Below, piece after piece: positions 37,366 to 46,425 of a DNA stretch of 64,000 nt. Under the pieces are notes generated by a model that was not told the origin of the DNA, made no database searches, and worked only from the letters and a program-made list of their open reading frames with translations. A program made the position numbers and the translations under genes. Source of the stretch: Legionella sp. PATHC032 (GTDB lineage: Bacteria > Pseudomonadota > Gammaproteobacteria > Legionellales > Legionellaceae); assembly GCF_026191185.1 (NCBI RefSeq), contig NZ_JAPHOV010000001.1, positions 1,607,001 to 1,671,000 on the forward strand, read 5' to 3'. The first letter of the stretch is position 1. Every line of letters begins with the position of its first letter.

Positions 37366-38677
37366 GTCCTTTCACCTCGGTTACTCGTTCAAGATACATA
37401 GCTCCTCCCTGACCACCTCCGATACAAATTGCTGCCATACCTCGTGACTCATTTCTTTGCTCTAAAGATTTAAGAACATGCAAGACAATACGAGCCCCAC
37501 TGGCACCAATAGGATGACCTAAAGCAATTGCTCCACCATCTCGATTGAGTCGCTCCAGTGAGGGTGCGCCAATTGCCCCCTTAAGACCAAGCTGTGTTTT
37601 GCAATATTCTTCATCATCCCATGCAGCTAAACACCCTAAAACTTGAGCTGCAAAAGCTTCATTGATTTCCCAACAATCCAAATCCTGTGGCTTTAAATTA
37701 TGTCTTTCTAATATAGGGGTTGCCGCATGAACAGGGCCTAAACCCATTTGAGAAGGATCCAGTGCAGCCCATTGTGAATCGACTATTCGGCCCAATACTG
37801 GCAAAGCATATTTTTTTACCGCTTCAGCGCTAGCTAATAGCAATAAACAGGCTCCATCAGTTATTTGTGAGCTGTTACCTGGTGTGACCATTCCATATTT
37901 TTTGTCAAAAAATGGTTTTAGCTTTGACAACTTGTCAACAGTAGAATCTGCCCTAATCCCATCATCTTGAGGATATACACCTCCTTTATAATCTATGATT
38001 GGGGCTACTTCTGACATTCTATTTTCAGCATAAGCTTTAGCTATTCGTAAATGGCTTTGAGTGGCGAACTCATCCATTTGCTCTCTTGTGATATTAAATC
38101 GATAAGCTACTTTCTCAGCTGTTTGCCCCATATTTAATCCAACTATCGGGTCAGTTAGACCTCTGAGCAAAGCAATGACTGGTGCAAGATATGAAGGTTT
38201 AAACTGTGTGATTAAAGCCAGCTTTTGCCCCATACTTTTAGCTGCGAACCAGTTGGCTAACCAGGAAGCCATTTTTTCATTAAATAACAAAGGTGCATGA
38301 CTCATAGCATCTGTTCCACCAGCGAGAACCAAATTGCTACGCCCTGTAGCAATTTGAATTGCGGCATTATCCAATGCTTGCATGCCTGAAGCACAATTTC
38401 GCATTACGGTAAATGCGGGTACCTTATCACCACAACCCAAACGAAGAGCAACCACTCGGGCTATATTGGCCTCATCTGGTCCAGGCATAGCGCTACCAAT
38501 AATCACCTCATCAAGTTCGTCCGGAGAAAATGGTTGGCGATTTAACAGAGTTGATCCTGCCGCCACTGCCAAATCTGAACCAGAAAATGGACCTACTCCT
38601 TTTGCTTTAAGAAACGGCGTTCGACTTCCATCGACGACATAAACGTTACGACCACTTAAATTCGACTGGTGTTTCAT
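37358..38677 (-). CDS. fadI: Acetyl-CoA C-acyltransferase (thiolase) FadI-like
   Basis: 439 residues. Nucleophilic Cys in MRNCASGMQALD (about 90), NEAFAAQVLG, GGAIALGHPIGASGARI, and the second Cys in CIGGGQGGAMYLE. Length and the fadIJ order fit the FadI class. It completes the beta-oxidation cycle with the overlapping downstream gene. Ribosome site AAGGAGGA is close to the ATG. Confidence 0.93.
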   Translation of the reverse strand: MKHQSNLSGRNVYVVDGSRTPFLKAKGVGPFSGSDLAVAAGSTLLNRQPFSPDELDEVIIGSAMPGPDEANIARVVALRLGCGDKVPAFTVMRNCASGMQALDNAAIQIATGRSNLVLAGGTDAMSHAPLLFNEKMASWLANWFAAKSMGQKLALITQFKPSYLAPVIALLRGLTDPIVGLNMGQTAEKVAYRFNITREQMDEFATQSHLRIAKAYAENRMSEVAPIIDYKGGVYPQDDGIRADSTVDKLSKLKPFFDKKYGMVTPGNSSQITDGACLLLLASAEAVKKYALPVLGRIVDSQWAALDPSQMGLGPVHAATPILERHNLKPQDLDCWEINEAFAAQVLGCLAAWDDEEYCKTQLGLKGAIGAPSLERLNRDGGAIALGHPIGASGARIVLHVLKSLEQRNESRGMAAICIGGGQGGAMYLERVTEVKGHE

Positions 38678-38839
38678 TAGTCCTCCTTGTTAGGGCCTCT
38701 GCATAAGAATCTATACTAAAATCAACAGACTCAAAGATTAGCAGTATTCTTGATGTTTTGGAAATCTTAAGATGATTTTTGATGAAATTTAATTACTTAA
38801 ATCATTCCTGGAAACATGTACTCTTTGAACTTTATCCTA

Positions 38840-39886
38840 TTAAAGTATTCTTATACAGACCCGTTCATTTTGTAACTCTTTTATAAGTAAAATCAACTCA
38901 TCTTTGCGATTCTCTATATTAATTTTAGCTAATTCATGAAGAATTGCTTCTATTGTTAAAAGGTCTCCCTTCAATATTTTTTGTACTATCTCATTTACTT
39001 CTTTGGTATGGTTACAATAATTTTTTGCTGAAAAAAATGAACCCTTCTTATTGGACCCTTTGAAGACATAGTTTTCCAATTTTTTACAAATATTCTCTAT
39101 TTCTGAATTGTATCTGGGTAGATGATCAAATTTTAAATCTGGAATAAGAACGAGGTTTATCTTTGATGTGCTCGAAAGTTGCGTTTTTGTTAACTTTTTT
39201 AATCCTTTTTGGAGTGCAAGTATCAAGGCATCGAACAAATCATCCTTGCCTTTATAAGGTAAAAGATATTGATACAGTTCAGAAACTATAACTTTCTGAT
39301 TTTTCATATGATTTAATAAATCGTTCAACATACTAACTATTTTTTCTGTCTGAATTTTTACAGAGAAATTCAGACAGGCTAATGTATGGCTTTCAAATTG
39401 TTTCAGCAGATCAATCTTTGCTAATTCGCCTATCCTGCTGTAAATTTTAAAAGGATTTTCTACATCCTTTTGATCGATAAATGGTGTGATATCCGGGTTT
39501 ATTCTTTTTTTCTCTAAATAATCTTTCCTAATATTGGCCAATTCCTCTTTAATTTTTAATTCTTGTACAATTGTCTTATCCGATAAAATATATATAAAAT
39601 CAGAACAGTAAACGGACAGATCTTCTGATATTTTGGAAAATACCATAATTAGTCCTATACAGTATTTACCAAATTCATCTAAGGTTACGTTTTGATTTTC
39701 ATGGGTTATTGAATAGTTATAAAGAGAGACCATCACACCAAAAATAAATTCTGGCTCAAAATTTTCTCCAAAATCAGGGTCCTCTTTTAATAACTTGAAT
39801 AACTGACTTATAAATAACTTGGCTTTTTCTTTATTTGATGAGCAAATCCTTTCCCCCAAATATTCTAATAGAGTGTCATACCACAT
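38840..39886 (-). CDS. lem11: Lem11-like candidate Dot/Icm effector
   Basis: 348 residues, Lys/Glu/Leu-rich, predicted mostly alpha-helical, without signal peptide or TM segment and with no domain I recognise. The C-terminus (ENRKDELILLIKELQNER) has the Glu-rich stretch typical of type IVB substrates. The low GC and solitary position by the tRNA pair fit effector genes. The name is from remembered gene order (between fadI and legL2 in L. pneumophila), not from a search. Confidence 0.6.
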   Translation of the reverse strand: MWYDTLLEYLGERICSSNKEKAKLFISQLFKLLKEDPDFGENFEPEFIFGVMVSLYNYSITHENQNVTLDEFGKYCIGLIMVFSKISEDLSVYCSDFIYILSDKTIVQELKIKEELANIRKDYLEKKRINPDITPFIDQKDVENPFKIYSRIGELAKIDLLKQFESHTLACLNFSVKIQTEKIVSMLNDLLNHMKNQKVIVSELYQYLLPYKGKDDLFDALILALQKGLKKLTKTQLSSTSKINLVLIPDLKFDHLPRYNSEIENICKKLENYVFKGSNKKGSFFSAKNYCNHTKEVNEIVQKILKGDLLTIEAILHELAKINIENRKDELILLIKELQNERVCIRIL

Positions 39887-40024
39887 AATAATCCTTTAAA
39901 TCCCTTTTATAGATAGTGTCATAACATAAATACATTTTAAAAAAAACTGCTGATATTTTTATATCCATTGATGCTATTTATTATGCTCAATTTTGAATTT
40001 CATCACTTTATGCAATAAGAATTA

Positions 40025-40052
40025 TTGACGCATGTTAAATACCTGATATACT
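40025..40052 (+). promoter_or_regulatory. sigma70 promoter of the tRNA pair
   Basis: TTGACG (40025-40030), a 16-base spacer and TATACT (40047-40052), 15 bases before the first tRNA. Confidence 0.75.
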
Positions 40053-40067
40053 CCGCTACCATTGATT

Positions 40068-40157
40068 GGAGAGATGGCCGAGTGGTCGAAGGCGCTCCCC
40101 TGCTAAGGGAGTATGGGAGAAATCCCATCGAGGGTTCGAATCCCTCTCTCTCCGCCA
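40068..40157 (+). tRNA. tRNA-Ser (GCU)
   Basis: 90 bases including an encoded CCA. The acceptor GGAGAGA/TCTCTCC pairs, the anticodon loop is CTGCTAA (anticodon GCT), the long variable arm (GGGA..TCCC) is typical of class II tRNA-Ser, and the T loop is GGTTCGAATCC. Confidence 0.97.
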
Positions 40158-40163
40158 ATCAAC

Positions 40164-40240
40164 GCGCCCGTAGCTCAGTTGGATAGAGTATCTGGCTACG
40201 AACCAGGGGGTCGGAGGTTCGAATCCTTCCGGGCGCGCCA
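40164..40240 (+). tRNA. tRNA-Arg (ACG)
   Basis: 77 bases including CCA. The acceptor GCGCCCG pairs with CGGGCGC, the D arm is TAGCTCAGTTGGATAGA, the anticodon loop is CTACGAA (ACG) and the T arm GGAGGTTCGAATCCTTCC. Six bases after tRNA-Ser. Accessory DNA begins right after it, but I found no repeat of its 3' end elsewhere in the window. Confidence 0.97.
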
Positions 40241-40305
40241 TTTAAATCGATCAATTCTAAAGTTACGAAAACGGGCTCTTTCCCAATTACGGGGGCACTC
40301 ATCAT

Positions 40306-40413
40306 TTAACAGCACAACACCCTAACACGAGTTCTATAATTATCAAAGTTACGAAAGCCATAAGCCCTTCTTTGAATTCGTTTCATATTTTTGTGAAATC
40401 TAATATCATCAAG
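40306..40413 (-). pseudogene. C-terminal remnant of an IS transposase (ISL3/IS1001-like)
   Basis: On the minus strand an in-frame stretch of about 35 codons reads IKR-type transposase tail: KRIQRRAYGFRNFDNYRTRV, then RVLCC and a stop. This resembles the conserved end of ISL3/IS204/IS1001 transposases (RxAFGFRNFxNYRxRV). An in-frame stop lies just upstream (40414-40416) and nothing else of the element is visible. AAAGTTACGAAA occurs twice (40258 and 40346 regions), perhaps from a second fragment. Confidence 0.6.
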
Positions 40414-40459
40414 TTACTCAACGATACCCTGTTGTAGAGCCAATAAATCAAGGAGCGTC

Positions 40460-41884
40460 ATGATTGTTATCTTCGTCCATGGTTGGAGTGTCACACATAC
40501 TAATACTTATGGGGAGCTTCCTCAATGGCTCGAAAGCCAGGGTAAAGATGAAAGGATAGATATCCAAGTCGGCAATATTTATCTTGGGCGCTACATCAGC
40601 TTTGACGATACAGTAACGGTTGATGATATAGCGCGTGCGTTGGATCAAGCAGTACACGATGAAATTGCTGATAAGCTTCGGGATGGGGAGCGTTTTGCTT
40701 GTATTACTCACTCTACTGGTGGGCCCATTGTTCGAAAATGGATGGATTTATACTTTAAGAATAATCTTGCAAAATGTCCATTGAGCCATCTTATCATGCT
40801 GGCTCCTGCTAACCACGGTTCTGCTCTTGCTCAACTTGGTAAATCCCGGCTAGGCCGTATAAAGAGTTTTTTTGAGGGCGTTGAACCGGGCAAATGCGTA
40901 CTTGATTGGCTTGAGCTCGGAAGCGATATGAGTTGGCAACTTAATGAAAGCTGGCTTGATTACGATTGTACTGCTAATGGCATCTATTCCTTTGTACTTA
41001 CTGGTCAGAAAATTGATCGCCAACTTTATGATGCACTTAACTCCTACACCGGAGAGACAGGATCCGATGGGGTGGTACGTGTAGCTGCAACAAACATGAA
41101 TTATAGCTTATTGAAATTACATCAGGAAGGGGATAACGGTGAAAGTCTTGTTGTAGCCAAAATGACACGAACACAGCCAATGGCATTTGGGGTTCTACCT
41201 GGACTTTCACATTCAGGTAAAAATATCGGTATCATCCGTAGTATTACTATGGCCAATGCAGCCACTCATCCTACGGCAATATGGGTCTTGCGATGTCTGC
41301 AAGTAAAAAGCCGTGATGCCTATAATACATTAGCAAAAGAGCTGGATAAGATTACTCAAGAAACCCAGAAAAATGAGCATACGGAATTTGTGAAAACACT
41401 TGTCTTTAAGCGCGAGTATATAACCAATCGTTACTCTATGATTATTTTCCGGCTTATTGATGACCGAGGCAATCACCTTATCGATTATGATCTTTACCTA
41501 ACTGCCGGACCTCAATATAGCGAGCAGGCGCTTCCTGCAGGTTTTTTTGTAGATCGTCAGCGAAATCTCAATAATCGAGGTAAACTGACTTATTTTCTTG
41601 ACTACGACATCATGGAAGGTGGAATTAATACCCCCAAAATGCAGGGTAATCTTGGGTTCCGCATTAAAGCATATCCTGAATCAAGTGACCAAGCCCTTGC
41701 CTATTACAGGCTACTTGATTTTCATTCATCGCTTGCTGACATTCACAAAATCCTTCATCCGAATGAAACAGTAATGGTTGAAATCATGCTTCAGCGACGA
41801 GTAGATAGAACGGTCTTCCGTATTACTAACAACCTTGCTCCAGCAAAAATCAGTGTGAAAACAACTGGGAAAAAAGTAGATTGA
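40460..41884 (+). CDS. Lipase-like alpha/beta hydrolase with an extra C-terminal domain
   Basis: 474 residues, no signal peptide, AAGGAG 4-5 nt before the ATG. Residues 1-280 are an alpha/beta hydrolase: the oxyanion IFVHGWS at the N-terminus, the nucleophile elbow THSTGGPIVR (Ser about 92), the LAPANHGS strand, and a late His in GLSHSG (about 253). Residues 310-474 are a beta-rich domain without an obvious family (FRLIDDRGNHLIDYDLYL). It probably cleaves esters or phospholipids. By eye it is more GC-rich than its neighbours, next to a tRNA and a transposase scrap: signs of transfer. Confidence 0.8.
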   Translation: MIVIFVHGWSVTHTNTYGELPQWLESQGKDERIDIQVGNIYLGRYISFDDTVTVDDIARALDQAVHDEIADKLRDGERFACITHSTGGPIVRKWMDLYFKNNLAKCPLSHLIMLAPANHGSALAQLGKSRLGRIKSFFEGVEPGKCVLDWLELGSDMSWQLNESWLDYDCTANGIYSFVLTGQKIDRQLYDALNSYTGETGSDGVVRVAATNMNYSLLKLHQEGDNGESLVVAKMTRTQPMAFGVLPGLSHSGKNIGIIRSITMANAATHPTAIWVLRCLQVKSRDAYNTLAKELDKITQETQKNEHTEFVKTLVFKREYITNRYSMIIFRLIDDRGNHLIDYDLYLTAGPQYSEQALPAGFFVDRQRNLNNRGKLTYFLDYDIMEGGINTPKMQGNLGFRIKAYPESSDQALAYYRLLDFHSSLADIHKILHPNETVMVEIMLQRRVDRTVFRITNNLAPAKISVKTTGKKVD

Positions 41885-41992
41885 CCTCACTTCTGTTTGA
41901 TGTATTTATGCATAAAAAGAGAAAGACAGAAAGTGAAAAAATAAATAAGAAAATCTATTGATAATAGAATTACCTTCTTAATAGCCTATATT

Positions 41993-42670
41993 TTAAACAT
42001 TTGCAATTTTACTCTCCTTATAAACATCTGAAATTTTTTCACCATCCCAAATATATCTTAAATGACATCCCTGTCTTGGTAGGGTAAGTGCTGGGGGCCT
42101 TAATACAGCCATACATAAGCCGTTTAAATTTCTTACACTTGGGTACAGTAACCCCCATTCTTTTTTCTCATGAACTTTTTTTCCAAACTCCTGGCTTTTA
42201 CCATAATAATCTGGATCAGGATTAAATAACTCTTTATACCTTTTATCTCTAATATCTATTAAAGGTTTTTTTATAGTAGCCACATATTCTCTCATTGAGA
42301 TCGAGCAAGGTTTTTCATTCGACGCACTATAAAACCTTGCTCGATGAAAACAAGTTTCCTTTATTGCTGTTTCAAGTGATGAAGCCGCATAATAAACACC
42401 AAAACTGCCATCACTAAATCTTGACTCAAATCCAGTATGTGTAAAAGCAGCCATAATCGGAGTAGATCCGGGACCACCGATCCAATCCTCTTTATCTATC
42501 AAATTTATTTTACCGAGCTCTGCAAGTATTCTTTCATTGGTTAGACCTTCAAGCAGAGCTATTTGTTCGAGCTCTTCCTCAGAATCTGCCCAATCGAATA
42601 AAGTTACAGGAGGAAATTTAGAGGGTATTAATCTATGCACTTTTTCACTAAAATCTATATAGGAGTACAT
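41993..42670 (-). CDS. RES-domain toxin
   Basis: 225 residues. RES-domain marks: FTHTGFESRFSDGSFGVYYAA, ETAIKETCFHRARF (the Arg/Glu of the R-E-S triad lie here) and GLLYPSVRNLNGLC (the Ser). RES toxins degrade or transfer from NAD+ (MbcT-like phosphorylase, ParT-like ADP-ribosyltransferase). It starts 1 nt after the antitoxin stop, with GAGAGG inside the antitoxin gene as its ribosome site, so synthesis is coupled. Confidence 0.88.
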   Translation of the reverse strand: MYSYIDFSEKVHRLIPSKFPPVTLFDWADSEEELEQIALLEGLTNERILAELGKINLIDKEDWIGGPGSTPIMAAFTHTGFESRFSDGSFGVYYAASSLETAIKETCFHRARFYSASNEKPCSISMREYVATIKKPLIDIRDKRYKELFNPDPDYYGKSQEFGKKVHEKKEWGLLYPSVRNLNGLCMAVLRPPALTLPRQGCHLRYIWDGEKISDVYKESKIANV

Positions 42671-42671
42671 C

Positions 42672-43046
42672 CTAATAACCTCTCCAGAAATCCAGAAATT
42701 TCCTCACATCTGCAAGACGAACTATCCCTCCTTCCAGCATATATTCTTTTGGTGTTAAACCGTTAAATGGAGGTAAGTTATTTTTACGATTAATCCAGGT
42801 TCTGGCTTGCTCTCCGTCTTCAAACAATATGCGTAAAGACTTATAAATCCCCAGAAGATAAGAAACTCGCTCTTTTTGATCCCTGTTTAATTTTGCTTTA
42901 TGGGAAGTGTATGTGGAGCGAGGCATATCTCCCATTAAAATACGGGCTTCGCTTTCTTTTAGATCAAAACGCTCTACAAGATTAGTTAAAGATTTCCATA
43001 CCACGTCATCTGGTATGTTTTGTAAAGAGCTTGTATTCGTTTGCAT
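42672..43046 (-). CDS. Xre/MbcA/ParS-type antitoxin (DUF2384)
   Basis: 124 residues from ATG 43046, which has GGAG at 7 nt; the longer frame needs TTG. A helix-turn-helix-like N-terminal half (LKESEARILMGDMPRSTYTSHKAKLN) and the C-terminal toxin-binding DUF2384 motif: F-x-DGEQARTWINRKNNLPPFNGLTPKEYM. It neutralises the RES toxin and probably represses its own promoter. Confidence 0.88.
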   Translation of the reverse strand: MQTNTSSLQNIPDDVVWKSLTNLVERFDLKESEARILMGDMPRSTYTSHKAKLNRDQKERVSYLLGIYKSLRILFEDGEQARTWINRKNNLPPFNGLTPKEYMLEGGIVRLADVRKFLDFWRGY

Positions 43047-43074
43047 AGTAAAACTCCAGGGTACTTTCAACTAT

Positions 43075-43103
43075 ATTATAGTCTCTAAAAAGACAATTGT
43101 CCA
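43075..43103 (-). promoter_or_regulatory. Promoter and overlapping operator of the RES/Xre operon
   Basis: On the minus strand TGGACA (43103-43098), a 17-base spacer and perfect TATAAT (43080-43075). The palindrome GACAATTGTC (43092-43101) overlaps the -35 box, well placed for autorepression by the antitoxin. Confidence 0.7.
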
Positions 43104-43232
43104 TAAAAGTACATGTTGACAAGTATATGAATAAGATATGTAAATGAAATATATTTGAAAAATTAATTAAAAGTGCAACATACAAAGGAATAAGGTATTT
43201 TAAGGCGATAATTAAGAGAAAATAATTTCAAA

Positions 43233-43889
43233 ATGATTGATACCGTGCAGAACGAACCAAATATCCATTTTACATACAATTACAAACAACCTGACGAATA
43301 TCATTTCAGTCTTGATTCAATTCACCTTGCGATATTTGTCGCCAAACAATTAAAACCCTATAGAGATCTTGGCTCATTAAGAGTATTAGATCTCTGCGCA
43401 GGCTGTGGAGTTATTGGAATTGAACTATCATGGCATCTTCAAGCAATCCGGCAGATTGATTTTATCGAGATCCAGGATATTTATACTGAATATTTTTATC
43501 AAAACATAGCTAACGTCAATCGACCTGAATTGCAACTTCGCTGGCACCTTTTAAATTATGATGAACTACATGAAAAAAAATGGGAAGGCAAATTTGATTT
43601 GATTATCAGTAATCCACCCTATTTCCAACCAGGCCATGGAATGCTTTCCCCTTCCAAATTTAAAAATCGTTGCAGATTTTATTTAGATAGCTCCTTTCAA
43701 AATTATATTCGAGCTCTGGAAAATTCACTTGCCAATAAAGGTAGGGCTTATTTCTTATTACGACCGCTAAAACATCATGGTCTTGATTTATTTTCTGATA
43801 TACAAAAAATCGTGCAGGAAACATCAGTAACAGCAAAAAAAATATCACATATCCGTGGTTCGGATATTATTTTATTAGAAAAGCGGTAG
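43233..43889 (+). CDS. N6-adenine-type methyltransferase, TrmN6/YfiC-like
   Basis: 218 residues. SAM-binding motif I VLDLCAGCGVIGIEL (about 52-66), an acidic post-I IDFIEIQ, and the catalytic IISNPPYFQPG (about 126-136), as in tRNA1(Val) A37 methyltransferase TrmN6 and HemK-like enzymes. The N-terminal YKQPDEYHFSLDSIHLA resembles the TrmN6 start. The substrate (tRNA or protein) cannot be settled from sequence. Between the TA pair and the PEP-carboxylase-like gene. Confidence 0.8.
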   Translation: MIDTVQNEPNIHFTYNYKQPDEYHFSLDSIHLAIFVAKQLKPYRDLGSLRVLDLCAGCGVIGIELSWHLQAIRQIDFIEIQDIYTEYFYQNIANVNRPELQLRWHLLNYDELHEKKWEGKFDLIISNPPYFQPGHGMLSPSKFKNRCRFYLDSSFQNYIRALENSLANKGRAYFLLRPLKHHGLDLFSDIQKIVQETSVTAKKISHIRGSDIILLEKR

Positions 43890-44109
43890 TATTTTTCATA
43901 GAACATTGATTATGGGCTTGCTTAATAAATAAAAGTATTTTCCAGCATAAATTAAGTATATTACAATCGCAGATGAATGTATTCTTTAATAGTTGCGCCA
44001 GAATCCGTTGAGAACTAACTTAAGAAGTACACAAAGAGGTGTCTACTGCAATAACGAAAAGACGGCACTCTTCCACAGAATAAACCTTTCAAATAAATTG
44101 GAGTTTTGG

Positions 44110-46425
44110 ATGAAACAAGATGTTTCGCATTTGCCAAGAGAGCTCAGCCGCATGGTTTTCTGGTCTCTTACCCGCTTAAAGAAAGCCATTGCAGAAGTCT
44201 ATGGAAAAGAAACATACGAAAGAATTGAGCAAATTCGATTATCCATGCAAGACACAATCGGGAGTGAGTCGTTTGCACTTGGAAAAGTTCTTCATAACCT
44301 TCAAATGGAGCTTTCCAAGCTTGATAAAAAGCAGCTTTATCAAATAGCTCATGGTTTTTCTCTCATGATGGAGCTGATTAATACCTGTGAAAATGCCTAT
44401 CGCATTTTTCGTATCAACCAAAGAAAAGAACAAATTTATTCTGACTTTCCTCAAGGCATTCATTATGTGTTGACAGCGCATCCAACAGAAGCTCGTACCA
44501 ATGAATTTTTAAAGCTTTTTAAAGAAATTCGTGACTATCTTGTCGAAGTTCTTAAATCCCCCTATCTGATGAATGAATCTCATCTTGATCAAATGCTTAA
44601 AATCTCGCTTCAAATTAATATTTCCTACCATGAAAAACCAAGCGTAGAAGACGAGGCTCAATACATCTATCAATACGCGCTCCATCCACTCAACATCAAA
44701 CTGTATCATTCCTTTTTAGAAAAAGGTGTTCCTATTCAATTACGCACCTGGGTAGGAGGAGATAAGGATGGGCACTCAGGTGTTAATGAAAAAATCATGC
44801 TTAAAAGTCTCGAACTTTCCCGTTCTTTTTTTATTGCCTATATTCAGGAATGCTTGAAAGAAGTACTGGGAATCATCAAGCTTTCAACCGCATTAAATAA
44901 AAACAAATTCTTGGCAGATCAGATTGGCCAGCTTGTTAAAAAAGCGAATAATCTTAAAAAAATACGACCAAAAGATCATGAAAAGGTATCAGCATTCAAA
45001 AAGGAATTAACTGCTATACGGTCAAATACAGTAAAATTTTTAAATTTTGAATCCGAGCAATTTTCCATCATCTCTAGTATTTTTCATCTGTATCCTGCCC
45101 TAGTCATGCCTATAGAACTTAGAGAAGACTCAACTGTTGTAAAAGAGAGTTTAACAAGCATAAAAAAAACAACAATAATTAAAATGCTTGAACAGGTCCA
45201 TTCTATAACCTATGGGACTGATCCTAAAAACTATATACGCGGTTTTATCCTCAGTATGGTTGAGTCAGCTGAGGATATAAAAAATGGAATTAATCTGGTT
45301 AAACAAGTTTTTAAAAGCTATGCCCTGCCGGTTGTGCCCTTGTTTGAAAATCAACTTGCCCTCGATAACGCAGATACAATATTGAATAATTCAATCACTG
45401 AGGATATCAGACAAAAACATCTTAGACAGTGGGATGGAAACTATGAAGTCATGCTGGGTTATTCCGATTCGTCTAAAGAAAACGGTGTACTGCCCTCTCG
45501 ACTCATGATTGCGAAAAGCTTAAGAAGCATTCAGGCGACACTTGAAAATAAAAACCTTCGACCCATCTTTTTTCATGGTTCAGGTGGCAGTATTGAGCGA
45601 GGTGGTGGTGATATCAAAGAGCAAACTGCTTCCTGGTCGAAGGAAATGATGTCTAATTATAAGGCAACTGTACAGGGCGAAATGGTTGCAAGACTCTTTG
45701 GTTCGAGTTCTATACTCAAAAGTCAGATTGATAAATTCCTTGATATCTATTTGCAAAAAGATAAAAACACTGATAATGGTTACCCTGAGGAGCTGTCGTT
45801 ATTCTCTGCAAAGGTCAGTCAGAAATATAAAGCACTTCTGCAAAGCGACTGGTTTTGGCCTATGATTGAACAAGCCTCGCCCTATCATTTTTTGACCGAA
45901 CTTAAGATTGGCTCTCGTCCAACCAAACGAAAATCAGGTCCTGATCAACGAAAGCTTCGTGCCATTCCATGGATCCTGTGTTGGACTCAAACACGACTTC
46001 TTTTCCCTACCTGGTGGGGTATAGGTTCTTCTTGGTCAGAGCTCAATGGCATTGAAAAAGACAAACTCAAGGTGCTCTATAAAGAAAATGCTCTTTTTGC
46101 AGCCTTTGTAAAACAATTAGGTGTCACCCTTTCCAAAGTTTATCTTCCTATCTGGGAACAGTACTTGTATCAATTGACTGGCTCTAATGAATACCTCAAG
46201 CCTTTTCAATCAGAACTGGAGTCAACCATACTATTCTTCCATCAAATTACAGATGAGAAAGATTTTTGTTTTCACCAACCTTGGCTTGGGGAAAGTATCC
46301 AATTAAGATCAACATTGATTCATCCCTTGAATCTTATTCAGATTGAAGCCATGAAAAGGAATGATTTACCTCTTTTAAGAAAAACAGTCACAGGCATTTC
46401 TTGTGGCATGTTGACGACAGGATGA
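44110..46425 (+). CDS. Divergent phosphoenolpyruvate carboxylase-like protein
   Basis: 771 residues from ATG 44110 (GGAG 6 nt upstream; the longer frame begins with TTG), about 100 shorter than typical PEPC. Kept motifs: catalytic His in LTAHPTEA (H124), GGDKDGHSGV, LREDST, GYSDSSKENG, IGSRPTKRK, RAIPWILCWTQTR and ESIQLR. Changed: the invariant loop FHGRGG reads FHGSGG, with Ser at 491 where E. coli has Arg581, while the next Arg (Arg587 in E. coli) remains; the C-terminus is MLTTG instead of MRNTG, losing the Asn that binds inhibitory aspartate. It may be a deregulated or altered carboxylase, or not a carboxylase. A decayed copy of its 3' end lies 1 kb downstream. Confidence 0.85.
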   Translation: MKQDVSHLPRELSRMVFWSLTRLKKAIAEVYGKETYERIEQIRLSMQDTIGSESFALGKVLHNLQMELSKLDKKQLYQIAHGFSLMMELINTCENAYRIFRINQRKEQIYSDFPQGIHYVLTAHPTEARTNEFLKLFKEIRDYLVEVLKSPYLMNESHLDQMLKISLQINISYHEKPSVEDEAQYIYQYALHPLNIKLYHSFLEKGVPIQLRTWVGGDKDGHSGVNEKIMLKSLELSRSFFIAYIQECLKEVLGIIKLSTALNKNKFLADQIGQLVKKANNLKKIRPKDHEKVSAFKKELTAIRSNTVKFLNFESEQFSIISSIFHLYPALVMPIELREDSTVVKESLTSIKKTTIIKMLEQVHSITYGTDPKNYIRGFILSMVESAEDIKNGINLVKQVFKSYALPVVPLFENQLALDNADTILNNSITEDIRQKHLRQWDGNYEVMLGYSDSSKENGVLPSRLMIAKSLRSIQATLENKNLRPIFFHGSGGSIERGGGDIKEQTASWSKEMMSNYKATVQGEMVARLFGSSSILKSQIDKFLDIYLQKDKNTDNGYPEELSLFSAKVSQKYKALLQSDWFWPMIEQASPYHFLTELKIGSRPTKRKSGPDQRKLRAIPWILCWTQTRLLFPTWWGIGSSWSELNGIEKDKLKVLYKENALFAAFVKQLGVTLSKVYLPIWEQYLYQLTGSNEYLKPFQSELESTILFFHQITDEKDFCFHQPWLGESIQLRSTLIHPLNLIQIEAMKRNDLPLLRKTVTGISCGMLTTG

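Noticed and set aside
40164..40240. tRNA-Arg 3' end as an attachment site with a matching copy in the window
   Set aside because: I searched by eye for the GGTTCGAATCCTTCC end in the following 24 kb and saw no second copy; no integrase gene is present either.
40056..40325. Open frames across the tRNA pair on both strands
   Set aside because: The DNA is two complete tRNA genes; translations of this type (FEPPT, RDSNPRW) are a familiar artefact of tRNA sequences.
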